Positions 41,192 to 49,037 of a DNA stretch of 64,000 bases are shown here, piece after piece. A model generated the notes under the pieces. It did no database searches. It was given only the letters and a program-made list of their open reading frames with translations, and was not told the origin of the DNA. The position numbers were made by a program, and so were the translations under genes. The DNA comes from Pseudomonas luteola NBRC 103146 (GTDB taxonomy: Bacteria; Pseudomonadota; Gammaproteobacteria; Pseudomonadales; Pseudomonadaceae): assembly GCF_002091675.1 (NCBI RefSeq), contig NZ_BDAE01000003.1:186001-250000 (forward strand), written 5' to 3'. Every line of letters begins with the position of its first letter. Position 1 is the first letter of the stretch.

Positions 41192-42305
41192 ACCAAGGGT
41201 TTTACAATTTTGCCATGGCTATGATGGTCCCTTTCTGGATTGTGCCCGGCAATACGCAAGCCTGTTCAAGGGAACAGGCTATCGGGTCACGACAGTCTTT
41301 TTGACCGGCGCTGCCGACGCCGAGGTTGCCACCCAGTGCGCCTCGGATGAGGTGCTGTTCATGGAGTACAGCTCCAAAGATATTCGTGGATTGAAGCTTG
41401 GTGCTATCCGTGCACTGCGAGAGATTGTTCGTTCCAGAGGCATACGGTTCATTATTGCCCATCGCTTCAAGCCGATCTGGATCGCCTGTCTGGCTACCAA
41501 GCTACCGGTCATTGGTGTGCATCATGCCTTTGGGGATTACGATCGCCTAGGGCGTAGGCTCTTCGCCAATGCCATGAGTAAACGCCTAAGTCTTTTGGCG
41601 GTTTCTAATGCTGTACGCGACGAGATACGACAGCGACTAACCAAATGGCCGGTTGGACGTATTGAAACGCTCTATAACCGTATTAATGTAGAGGGCTTAC
41701 AGGCACAGCAGTTAAACCGCTTCATTGCCCGAGAGCAGCTTCGCTTGGCTCAAGATGCTTGGGTTATTGGAAATGTAGGCCGCCTGCACCCTGATAAAGA
41801 CCAGGCTACCTTATTAGAGGGATTTGCTCTTGCACTTCCTAAACTCCCGGCTGGTAGCTTACTTGCAATTATAGGCAAGGGTGGGCTGGAAGCGTCTCTA
41901 AAAGATAAAGCTCGTGAATTAGGTATAGCTGATCGAGTGTTATTTTTGGGCCAAATCCCTGATGCCAAGGTGTATTACAAAGCCTTTGATGTATTCGCAC
42001 TTACTTCAGACCATGAGCCTTTTGGAATGGTGCTTTTAGAGGCTATGGCTGCAGGAATACCTTTGATATCTACAGGGTGCGGGGGGGCTAGAGAAGTAGT
42101 TGAGGGGGCTGGTGTACTCTTCCCGTTGCGCGATGTTAATGCCTTGGCAGAAGGACTTGTTCATCTGTCTAAGTTGTCGCCTTCGCAAATTGTAGCGTGC
42201 GCTGATGCTTCGAATCGGATCCTTTTGAAAAAGTTCTCAGATGACGTGGTTCGTTATGACTTCTGGAATCTTGAGCAGGTAAGGCCATATAAAGACAGTT
42301 TTTAG
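41175..42305 (+). CDS. wapH: GT4 glycosyltransferase of the LPS core, WapH-like
   Basis: A 376-residue retaining glycosyltransferase. The acceptor-side half contains IIAHRFKPIWIAC and IGVHHAFGDYDRLGRR. The donor-binding half has VGRLHPDKDQATLLEGF and the E-x7-E motif EPFGMVLLEAMAAG (near 282). It follows the carbamoyltransferase with a 17-base overlap, as wapH does in P. aeruginosa, where it adds an outer-core glucose. The first third of the gene has ordinary composition, but from about 41,650 codons become A/T-ending (tta, gat, aaa). The gene straddles the edge of an AT-rich island. Confidence 0.8.
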   Translation: MTRSAEPRVLQFCHGYDGPFLDCARQYASLFKGTGYRVTTVFLTGAADAEVATQCASDEVLFMEYSSKDIRGLKLGAIRALREIVRSRGIRFIIAHRFKPIWIACLATKLPVIGVHHAFGDYDRLGRRLFANAMSKRLSLLAVSNAVRDEIRQRLTKWPVGRIETLYNRINVEGLQAQQLNRFIAREQLRLAQDAWVIGNVGRLHPDKDQATLLEGFALALPKLPAGSLLAIIGKGGLEASLKDKARELGIADRVLFLGQIPDAKVYYKAFDVFALTSDHEPFGMVLLEAMAAGIPLISTGCGGAREVVEGAGVLFPLRDVNALAEGLVHLSKLSPSQIVACADASNRILLKKFSDDVVRYDFWNLEQVRPYKDSF

Positions 42306-42319
42306 AAGTTTTGGTGGAG

Positions 42320-43222
42320 ATGATGGTTTCTAAGCCAAGTATTTGTTTTGTAATACCTTATTTTGGTGAGTGGCCTTTTTGGATGCCATTCTTTTGGGCG
42401 AGCTGCCAAGCCAATCCTGATGTGGATTGGCTTTTTTTTACAGACTGTGAAAGGCCGGCCGACGCTCCAGAAAATGTTAGGATAGAACCTATAAGTTTTG
42501 AAAAATATTGTGCTCTTGTTTCGGAAAGGCTCAATATAAATTTTTGTCCCCCAGATGCTTATAAGCTCTGTGATATCAAGCCGGCATTAGGTTACATACA
42601 TTCCGATCTTTTAGAGCATTATGACTTCTGGGGATTCGGTGATATTGACCTTGTATACGGAGATTTAAGACGTTATTTCAATACGTCTCGACTGTCACGG
42701 TATGACTTGCTCTCGACACATGAGAGGCGAGTATCTGGTCATCTATGTCTTATCCGTAATACTGAACGCATGAAAAATGCCTTCAGGCTAATGAAAAATT
42801 GGCAGGAGCGGTTAAGTGATCCTATACACCATGCATTAGATGAAGGAGCTTTTACAAGGATATTTCTGAAAAGAAAAAACTTTCCTAAGCTGTTTCAGAA
42901 AGCTGTTGGCTTGTTTAACCCGTGGCGTCGCTGTAGTGAGTTTAAAGAAGCTTATAGCACTCCGGGAGGACGGGTTGCCTGGCACGACGGAAGTTACAGA
43001 TTTCCTAAGGAATGGTTTTGGTTAAAGGGAAAGCTTTATAATAATTTAGACGGTCAGAATAAAGAATTTCCATATTTTCATTTTGTCGTTTGGAAAAGAA
43101 ATGAATGGAAAGACATTGACCCTCAAGCCAGAAAAGAAATGAAGCTTAAAGCCAATGTCTCTAACTGGCGTATAAGTTCGGAAGGTTTTAATGAATTCGC
43201 TAGCGCGGCATCAACGCATTAA
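42320..43222 (+). CDS. DUF6625-like putative glycosyltransferase
   Basis: A soluble protein of about 300 residues that starts KPSICFVIPYFGEWPFWMPFF and continues DVDWLFFTDC. It has the segment KLCDIKPALGYIHSDLLEHYDFWGFGDIDLVYGDL, with a DxD-type metal/sugar-nucleotide motif in GDIDLVYGD (near 110). This pattern belongs to the DUF6625 family found in polysaccharide loci and presumed to be glycosyltransferases. The start is uncertain, with TTG 42311, GTG 42314, ATG 42320 or ATG 42323; I use 42320. It overlaps the next gene by 32 bases. The sugar and acceptor are unknown. Confidence 0.65.
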   Translation: MMVSKPSICFVIPYFGEWPFWMPFFWASCQANPDVDWLFFTDCERPADAPENVRIEPISFEKYCALVSERLNINFCPPDAYKLCDIKPALGYIHSDLLEHYDFWGFGDIDLVYGDLRRYFNTSRLSRYDLLSTHERRVSGHLCLIRNTERMKNAFRLMKNWQERLSDPIHHALDEGAFTRIFLKRKNFPKLFQKAVGLFNPWRRCSEFKEAYSTPGGRVAWHDGSYRFPKEWFWLKGKLYNNLDGQNKEFPYFHFVVWKRNEWKDIDPQARKEMKLKANVSNWRISSEGFNEFASAASTH

Positions 43223-44360
43223 GGTGTTGCAGTTGCAACCTGATTATAATGTCAAAGATCATGACTTTTCTGATTTGGCCGAGCAAATAGTTAAATGCTT
43301 GCCCTCTGAACGGTTTGAGGTGGTTTCAGCCTTCCTTAAAGGGAAACCTAAACATGGTCAGCCTATTAGCAAAGCGGATAAGTCCTTTTACTTCGAATTT
43401 AACGACGGGCATTTAAAAGGAACAAGGTTAAGAGCTTTGTGGCGGCTATATAAGTTTTGTCGCGACGAAAAGTTTGACGTAGTTATATGTAATCGATTTA
43501 AGCCAGTCAATATGATGCTGACCTTGAACAGGTGGCTCAAGATACCTGTCTGTATTGGGATAGCGCATGGGTTTGGGGAGTATGACCGGCTGTATCGTCG
43601 TAAACAAGTCAAAAGAATGGTTAACGACTCTTGGCGATTTGTGGGCGTATCACCTGCCGTAAAAGACTACCTGATTGGCTGTCGTTGTGGCTTTACAGAA
43701 TTGAATACTGTAGCAATTACTAATGCAATCGATACGGATCAAGCTGAAAAGCTTCAGTTGACGCGTGAGGAAGCTAGGCGACAATTAGGACTGCCTGATC
43801 ATGCAAGAATAATTGGGGCTTTGGGCAGGCTAGTGCCGGTAAAGGGACATGTCTATTTAATCAAAGCCTTCGCAAACATAAGTACTCTGTTCCCTGACGC
43901 TCATCTATCTATCATAGGTGGTGGGCGTGAAGAGGAGACTTTAAGTAAAGAGGCTGAAAAGCTAGGTTTGTCTGAGCGCATACATTTGCATGGCATGCTT
44001 CCAGATGCGCTTAAATATGTCAAAGCATTCGATATTTGGGCAATGCCGTCTTTACGAGAGGGGTTAGGACTTGCTCTTCTAGAAGGCATGAGCGGAAAAC
44101 TACCCGTTATCGGTTCAGATATACCAGCAATGGCACCACTGATTAGTGGTGCTGGTGGTATTGCAGTCCCTCCTGCTGACGTCGAAAGTTTATCAAAGGC
44201 ACTTGAGGAGTATCTGAATTTTACTGATGAGCAGTTAAGAGCGAAGGGTGAAAAAGCGTATAAATACTTGTGTACTGAGCACAGCATAACAATTTTTAGA
44301 GAGCAGTATCTTAGATTGATTGAGAGCGCTTTAATTAAGGCAGGTAAGCTTGATGAATAG
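43191..44360 (+). CDS. GT4 glycosyltransferase, paralogue of the wapH-like gene
   Basis: A 389-residue group 1 glycosyltransferase. It shares several signatures with the WapH-like protein two genes upstream: ICNRFKPVNM (compare IAHRFKPIW), IGIAHGFGEYDRL (compare IGVHHAFGDYDRL), and an E-x7-E in EGLGLALLEGMSGKLPV (near 290). They are therefore probably diverged copies or related transferases adding successive sugars. The ATG at 43191 has GGAAGG five bases upstream inside the preceding gene. AT-rich throughout. Its stop lies inside the next gene's start region. Confidence 0.82.
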   Translation: MNSLARHQRIKVLQLQPDYNVKDHDFSDLAEQIVKCLPSERFEVVSAFLKGKPKHGQPISKADKSFYFEFNDGHLKGTRLRALWRLYKFCRDEKFDVVICNRFKPVNMMLTLNRWLKIPVCIGIAHGFGEYDRLYRRKQVKRMVNDSWRFVGVSPAVKDYLIGCRCGFTELNTVAITNAIDTDQAEKLQLTREEARRQLGLPDHARIIGALGRLVPVKGHVYLIKAFANISTLFPDAHLSIIGGGREEETLSKEAEKLGLSERIHLHGMLPDALKYVKAFDIWAMPSLREGLGLALLEGMSGKLPVIGSDIPAMAPLISGAGGIAVPPADVESLSKALEEYLNFTDEQLRAKGEKAYKYLCTEHSITIFREQYLRLIESALIKAGKLDE

Positions 44361-45240
44361 TGAAGCACGCCCCTTAGTTACAGTAATTATTGCTTCTTAC
44401 AATCATGCTCCATATATAGAAAAATCTATATTAAGTGTGCTTGGTCAGACATATTCCAATATAGAGCTTCTGGTTGTTGATGACGGATCCTCTGATGAGA
44501 GTGTTGAAATAATTAATGGCCTTCAGAAAAAGTATGGATTTGATTTTAAAGTTCAGAAAAATAAAGGGCTAACATTCACTCTGAACGAAGCAATTGAGCG
44601 TGCAAAAGGAAGCCTGATAGCACCTTTTGGGTCAGATGACATTATGTTGCCAGACCGACTAGCTACGCAGGTAGCATATATGGAGGATAAACCTGAGGTT
44701 GGTATATGTGCTGGTAATATTGAGTTGATAGACTCTGAAGGTAATTTGTTTCCTGAGAAAAGACAAAACAGAAATGTTGCTTTTCGGCGTTTGGATTTTG
44801 AAGACATGTTTCTTGAAAGAAAGCCATATCCTCCGGCTCCAACGCTACTCATTAGGCGTGAGGCGCTTCAAAAGGTAGGCGGCTTTGACCCTAATATACG
44901 TTTAGAGGACTTGTTGATAGAGTTGAAAGTCACGAGGGCTGGCTATTTTATTGATGGTTTGAATAAAGTTATGGCTCAGTATAGGAAGCATGAGACAAAT
45001 AGTTATAAAAATCATCGTTTTATGGTAAATGCTGTGCTTGATACTTATGAGCTTTTTAGTGATCATCCGTTGTATGAGGATGTTAAATATAAGTTTTTAA
45101 ACTCAATGTTTTTAAAGACTTCTAATCGTGATCGTATATTAGCTCGAGAAATACTTGCTCAAATTCCTTTCGCGCGATGGACTCGCAAAACATGGCGAGG
45201 TATCGGGCGGCTGTTCTTCTCTCCCATTGATAAAAAATAA
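44353..45240 (+). CDS. GT2 family glycosyltransferase
   Basis: A 295-residue GT-A fold inverting glycosyltransferase. The nucleotide-binding start is PLVTVIIASYNHAPYIEKSILSVLGQTY, followed by ELLVVDDGSSDES and the DxD-type motif APFGSDDIMLPDRL (near 95). The acceptor region has FDPNIRLEDLLIELK. There is no membrane anchor, so it acts at the cytoplasmic face on a core or O-unit acceptor. The ATG at 44353 overlaps the previous gene's last codons and has AGG eight bases upstream. The specific sugar cannot be told. Confidence 0.85.
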   Translation: MNSEARPLVTVIIASYNHAPYIEKSILSVLGQTYSNIELLVVDDGSSDESVEIINGLQKKYGFDFKVQKNKGLTFTLNEAIERAKGSLIAPFGSDDIMLPDRLATQVAYMEDKPEVGICAGNIELIDSEGNLFPEKRQNRNVAFRRLDFEDMFLERKPYPPAPTLLIRREALQKVGGFDPNIRLEDLLIELKVTRAGYFIDGLNKVMAQYRKHETNSYKNHRFMVNAVLDTYELFSDHPLYEDVKYKFLNSMFLKTSNRDRILAREILAQIPFARWTRKTWRGIGRLFFSPIDKK

Positions 45241-45251
45241 TAGGTATTTAA

Positions 45252-45875
45252 ATGGGTTGGATTAAACGCTTTATAAAAAAGCGTAAGAGTAGAGAAATAC
45301 GTAAGCTTCCTAAGTTTCTACGCGGGCAGGCTCGCTTTAGTTCAATCTATCCTAATTACAGTATAGGGGTGGGCAGCTATGGTGTTCCGCTGGTCCATGA
45401 CTGGCAAGAGGGCGCAACCCTTAAAATTGGTTCTTACTGCTCAATTGCCGAAGGAGTTCAAATATTCTTAGGAGGGCTGCATCGTTCAGACTGGATTTCC
45501 ACTTACCCTTTTCCTGCTATGGTTCCTGAGGCTTCTCATATTGAAGGCTATAACGGTACTAAAGGAGACGTAATTATTGGGAACGATGTATGGATATGTT
45601 CTAACAGTACTATATTGTCTGGAGTTACCATTGGAGATGGTGCGGTAATTGCTGCAGGAGCAATGGTTACAAAGGATGTAGAGCCTTATGCGGTGATTGC
45701 TGGTAACCCGGCTAAGCTGATTCGCTGGAGATTTGAAGAAAATACCCGAAAGGCCTTATTAGACGTTGCGTGGTGGGAGTGGCCTAGTGATGAAGTTAGG
45801 CGTGTAAGTGATAAGTTATGTAGTAATGACATAGCAGCTTTTCTTGAGTATGCAAAGATGCGTGAGGGACTCTAA
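45252..45875 (+). CDS. Hexapeptide-repeat acetyltransferase, CatB/xenobiotic-type
   Basis: A 207-residue left-handed beta-helix acyltransferase. After a basic N-terminus (WIKRFIKKRKSREIRK) come hexapeptide turns in LKIGSYCSIAEGVQIFLGG, followed by HRSDW, whose His is at the catalytic position of CatB-like enzymes. Further turns are VIIGNDVWICSNSTILSGVTIGDGAVIAAGAMVTKDV and the closing YAVIAGNPAKLIRWRF. Such enzymes in LPS loci O- or N-acetylate sugars with acetyl-CoA. It ends the + strand run and nearly touches (13 bases) the convergent acyltransferase gene. Confidence 0.85.
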   Translation: MGWIKRFIKKRKSREIRKLPKFLRGQARFSSIYPNYSIGVGSYGVPLVHDWQEGATLKIGSYCSIAEGVQIFLGGLHRSDWISTYPFPAMVPEASHIEGYNGTKGDVIIGNDVWICSNSTILSGVTIGDGAVIAAGAMVTKDVEPYAVIAGNPAKLIRWRFEENTRKALLDVAWWEWPSDEVRRVSDKLCSNDIAAFLEYAKMREGL

Positions 45876-45888
45876 AAGAAAAGTGAAA

Positions 45889-47067
45889 TTATTTTTTATT
45901 TATCTTTCTGGATATCTTCTTTCCTATGCTTATCCACGGTTTTTCTATCGATATATGAGTTAATGTGCTTATTGCTATAAGGGCAGGGGTAAGTAACAAG
46001 GTAATGTATATGTAGTTTGTTTCATTAAGTGTGCCTTCTGTGGTGAGTCTTTTGATTTGGTTTGTTGCTAGCCATAGAAGAAGGCCATGAAGCAAGTAAA
46101 TGCTGTAACTGATTTCGCCTAGCCAGGATACGGGGCGTGCCTTCAATTTAGAAAATAGTTTATTGCCCGATGCGAGAACTGTAAAAAATATTGTAATCAA
46201 GATGAGAGGAAGCGCTGAGAAGCTTTTGTGAAAAGCTGTAAACGCTATCGTTATACTGGTGATTGCTATTATACTTGCTAGACGGCTTTGGGCTAGGTCT
46301 AGTAAGAATGGTTGTCTTACCCAGTAAGCAGCGAGTATTCCTCCTAAGAAGCTAAGCAAAATATTTTTCTTTAAAGAATGGCTCCATTCGAAAGCGTTGT
46401 GTAAGAAAAAGATCAATAAGATACAAAAAGCTGTAATTTTCCAATTTGTTTTTTTTAAAAAAATTAAATAAATGAGCGGTAATGAGGTGTAAAAGAATAC
46501 TTCATAATTTAGCGTCCATGTAACATTTGATATTATCATTCCTGTGTTCTGGTATGAATTGATATCAGGCCTGTCAAATAGTGCCCATTGTATGATTTGT
46601 TTAACTAGGTCCGGTGGTGAGGAATGCAGCTTCCAGCTGGATTCATGAAAAACAAAAATAAAAACTAGTATCATTAGTGCTGTATAAAGGGGGTATATTC
46701 TAAAGGCTCTAGATATAAAGAAAGTCTTCCATTTGTAATGTTCTCCTTTTTCAAGTAGTTGGCCCCAGAATAGAAACGAAGTGATCATGAAGAAAAGAGC
46801 TACGCTGCCTTGGCCGAGCTGCGCGTATAGGTTTGAAGGTGGAAGCTCTATTTTTCCACTATTGATATAAAACCAATTAATCACGGCGTGATGTATGAAA
46901 ACTCCGACGGCAAGAAACCCGCGGAGTCCATCAATTTCTTTGAATCGAGCTCCTGTTGCTGGGGCTTCGATATTTGCTTGGTTTTTAAATAAAAATGTAA
47001 TTAGGTGTGCGGTTATGGTGGCAATTATGAATATAGTAATTGCCAAGGCTGGATCAAGAATGTTCAC
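45889..47067 (-). CDS. Membrane O-acyltransferase, acyltransferase-3 family (OafA/YrhL-like)
   Basis: A 392-residue polytopic inner-membrane protein with about ten hydrophobic segments. The family hallmarks are DGLRGFLAVGVFIHH (R49, H59 or H60 as catalytic region) and the loop FFISRAFRIYPLY. Near the end is SWLGEISYSIYLLHGLLLW. It lacks a C-terminal SGNH domain. In LPS loci such proteins acetylate O-antigen or core sugars in the membrane. The start is a GTG at 47067 inside the preceding gene's last codons (14-base overlap) without an obvious ribosome-binding site, suggesting translational coupling to the ligase-like gene. Confidence 0.82.
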   Translation of the reverse strand: MNILDPALAITIFIIATITAHLITFLFKNQANIEAPATGARFKEIDGLRGFLAVGVFIHHAVINWFYINSGKIELPPSNLYAQLGQGSVALFFMITSFLFWGQLLEKGEHYKWKTFFISRAFRIYPLYTALMILVFIFVFHESSWKLHSSPPDLVKQIIQWALFDRPDINSYQNTGMIISNVTWTLNYEVFFYTSLPLIYLIFLKKTNWKITAFCILLIFFLHNAFEWSHSLKKNILLSFLGGILAAYWVRQPFLLDLAQSRLASIIAITSITIAFTAFHKSFSALPLILITIFFTVLASGNKLFSKLKARPVSWLGEISYSIYLLHGLLLWLATNQIKRLTTEGTLNETNYIYITLLLTPALIAISTLTHISIEKPWISIGKKISRKINKK

Positions 47068-48904
47068 ATTGATTTTTAATGTTAAGGTTTAAAGATTTTA
47101 CTATATGGATAGGCGATATTTTTGAATAGCCTGATATTAGCGAGTCTAGGTGCGTCTCAAAAAGCCAGCTTTTGTCTTCTGCATATCGCTGCATGTGCTT
47201 TAAGTTGCGTATTCGCATAGAGCGGCTTAATGGCCTTCCTGAGATTTTCATGTCAGCCAAATCAATTAATCCAAACTTTCCGCTAGGTAATAATAGTACG
47301 TTGCCTAAATGTAGGGATCTAAAGTAAATGCCTTTCTTATGCAATTCTGCAAGGAAGCACCCAAATTGTTGGGTTAGTAATGCTTTTTCAGTTTCGCTTT
47401 TACTTTCATGAAGCTTCTTCCGCAGAGTCTCACCTGGTAATGGATTGTATTGTACCGCAGTGCTGCCATTGTAAAGCTTATAAATGGCTAATATCTCAGG
47501 GGCTATGATGCCTAGCTTGTTAAGTTGCTCGCTATTCGCGGCAAAGCGTTTTGCGTAAGGAATTATGCTGGAGGAGGAAATTATACTTTTGCGGCGAAAA
47601 ATTTTAAAAAAAGATTTGTCTTTGAGCTGTATAACTTTAGGTCCTAAACCATCTGCTTCTATTATTCTTCCGTCCTCAGTCAAAGTGTTATAACTTTTTG
47701 AGTCTAGGTTAAGCATAGTAGTGTTTAATACTGCTTTGGCTCTGGTTAAGCTATCAAGCCCAAAAATGAGTGCGAGTGGTATCCAAATAAGGAACCAATG
47801 CTCTTTAGGTCGGGAGAAAATACCCCCGCCTTCTGTTAGGCCAGCGCCTATCCCAAAAATTAATAAAGATGATGCCACAATAAAACTAGGGTCTGTTTTA
47901 AATTTCCAGCTACGCCATAAAGCGTATAGGTGCATAGTAAGCCAAATTATAAAGCCGACCAGCCCTAACTCATATAAGACACCAAGTTCAAAGTTGTGTG
48001 GCTCTCTAAACTCTACTCCTATGCCAGGATCTACCGAGAGTGGTGTGTTATATCCATATCCAAAAAAAGGATTTTGTAATATTTTTTCTATAGTGAGACT
48101 CCATATCTCAGGGCGATATGAGAAGCCCCTTTCTAAAGGTGGTAAGGGAGCGAGGAACAAAAAAGCTATGGCGCTAACAATTATTAAAGATATTAAAGCA
48201 ATTGAGCGTTTGTTTGGGGTTGCTATTGTTAGCCATGTTGCTACTAGGAATAGTGCGAGCAAAGGCGTTCTTGAGCCAGTTGCTATTATTGCGCAAAACA
48301 TTACTAGGAAGCTGGCAATGTTGATGTAAGCAAGTTTTCTTTGAGCGGTAAATGAAGCAATAAAAAAAGTAGCGAAAAAGCCATATATATGTGAGCTTAG
48401 TAGCGGATTGCTCAGTGCGCCGCTACCAATCATTCTAAGGCCAGGTTTGTAGTCAATTATAAATTGAGCAAGACTCACTATTGTGTAAATGAGCACTATG
48501 ATACATGCGAGGGTATATGATTGTTTTATGCGATTGGGGTAAGTGTGGAAAACAAAGGCGCAGCAAAAAAATAGCATTAGTACGTATATAGGTCTTTTGA
48601 GCAGGCTATCGCTATCTGTGGCTGGTTGGCTCCAGATTAAGCTGAGTATCGTTAATGCTAGATAAGTTATAAATATTATTAAAAGCGGATCTTTTAGAAA
48701 AGATACGGTAACTTTTGGTTTGATTAGTATTGCAATTAAAGTGGGGAAGCAAATTAAGGCATAATAGAATTTTGTGTACGTGCTCTGGCTAGGCAGTACA
48801 AGCATTCCGCATAAGAGCATTGAATAGCCAAGGGGAAGTGCCCAACTGCAAATAAAATTAAATACTTTGTTAAGGCCGTTTGATGGCGCCGAATGTTCAG
48901 GCAT
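47054..48904 (-). CDS. O-antigen ligase-like protein fused to a kinase-fold domain
   Basis: One uninterrupted 616-residue reading frame. Residues 1 to about 385 form a WaaL/Wzy_C-type membrane protein with some ten helices and a large loop around SYRPEIWSLTIEKILQNP and FREPHNFELGVLYELGLVGF, as in O-antigen ligases. Residues of about 397-600 resemble a kinase-fold protein: FFKIFRRKS as lysine region, LHKKGIYFRSLHLGNVLL (catalytic-loop position, with S530 in place of Asp) and GLIDLADMKISGRP. Met397 (ATG at 47716) begins MLNLDSKSYN and looks like the former start of a separate gene, so the pair seems joined by loss of a stop. AT-rich; divergent from msbA. Confidence 0.8.
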   Translation of the reverse strand: MPEHSAPSNGLNKVFNFICSWALPLGYSMLLCGMLVLPSQSTYTKFYYALICFPTLIAILIKPKVTVSFLKDPLLIIFITYLALTILSLIWSQPATDSDSLLKRPIYVLMLFFCCAFVFHTYPNRIKQSYTLACIIVLIYTIVSLAQFIIDYKPGLRMIGSGALSNPLLSSHIYGFFATFFIASFTAQRKLAYINIASFLVMFCAIIATGSRTPLLALFLVATWLTIATPNKRSIALISLIIVSAIAFLFLAPLPPLERGFSYRPEIWSLTIEKILQNPFFGYGYNTPLSVDPGIGVEFREPHNFELGVLYELGLVGFIIWLTMHLYALWRSWKFKTDPSFIVASSLLIFGIGAGLTEGGGIFSRPKEHWFLIWIPLALIFGLDSLTRAKAVLNTTMLNLDSKSYNTLTEDGRIIEADGLGPKVIQLKDKSFFKIFRRKSIISSSSIIPYAKRFAANSEQLNKLGIIAPEILAIYKLYNGSTAVQYNPLPGETLRKKLHESKSETEKALLTQQFGCFLAELHKKGIYFRSLHLGNVLLLPSGKFGLIDLADMKISGRPLSRSMRIRNLKHMQRYAEDKSWLFETHLDSLISGYSKISPIHIVKSLNLNIKNQCEHS

Positions 48905-49037
48905 AAATATGCTATTTAAATTAAGAAAGACGACAGTATATCGTGTGTTTCGTGACAGGCGGAAGGCATTCTACAGTTAGAGGCGGTCTGTTCGCGTATG
49001 CTAGAATCCCGGTCTTTTCACCAACATTTGTGTGATG

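Larger units (their letters stand above)
41650..48950. other. AT-rich LPS variable island
   Basis: From inside the wapH-like gene to just before msbA the DNA is visibly AT-rich, with many tta, ata, aaa and ttt codons, unlike both flanks. It holds three + strand glycosyltransferase-like genes, an acetyltransferase, and on the minus strand a membrane acyltransferase and an O-antigen-ligase-like fusion. No transposase, integrase, tRNA or flanking repeat was seen. Exchange by homologous recombination through the conserved flanks is the simplest reading. Confidence 0.75.

Noticed and set aside
41163-48960. AT-rich island considered as a prophage, genomic island with integrase or defence locus
   Set aside because: No integrase, transposase, phage, nuclease or tRNA junction was found; all genes fit LPS synthesis.
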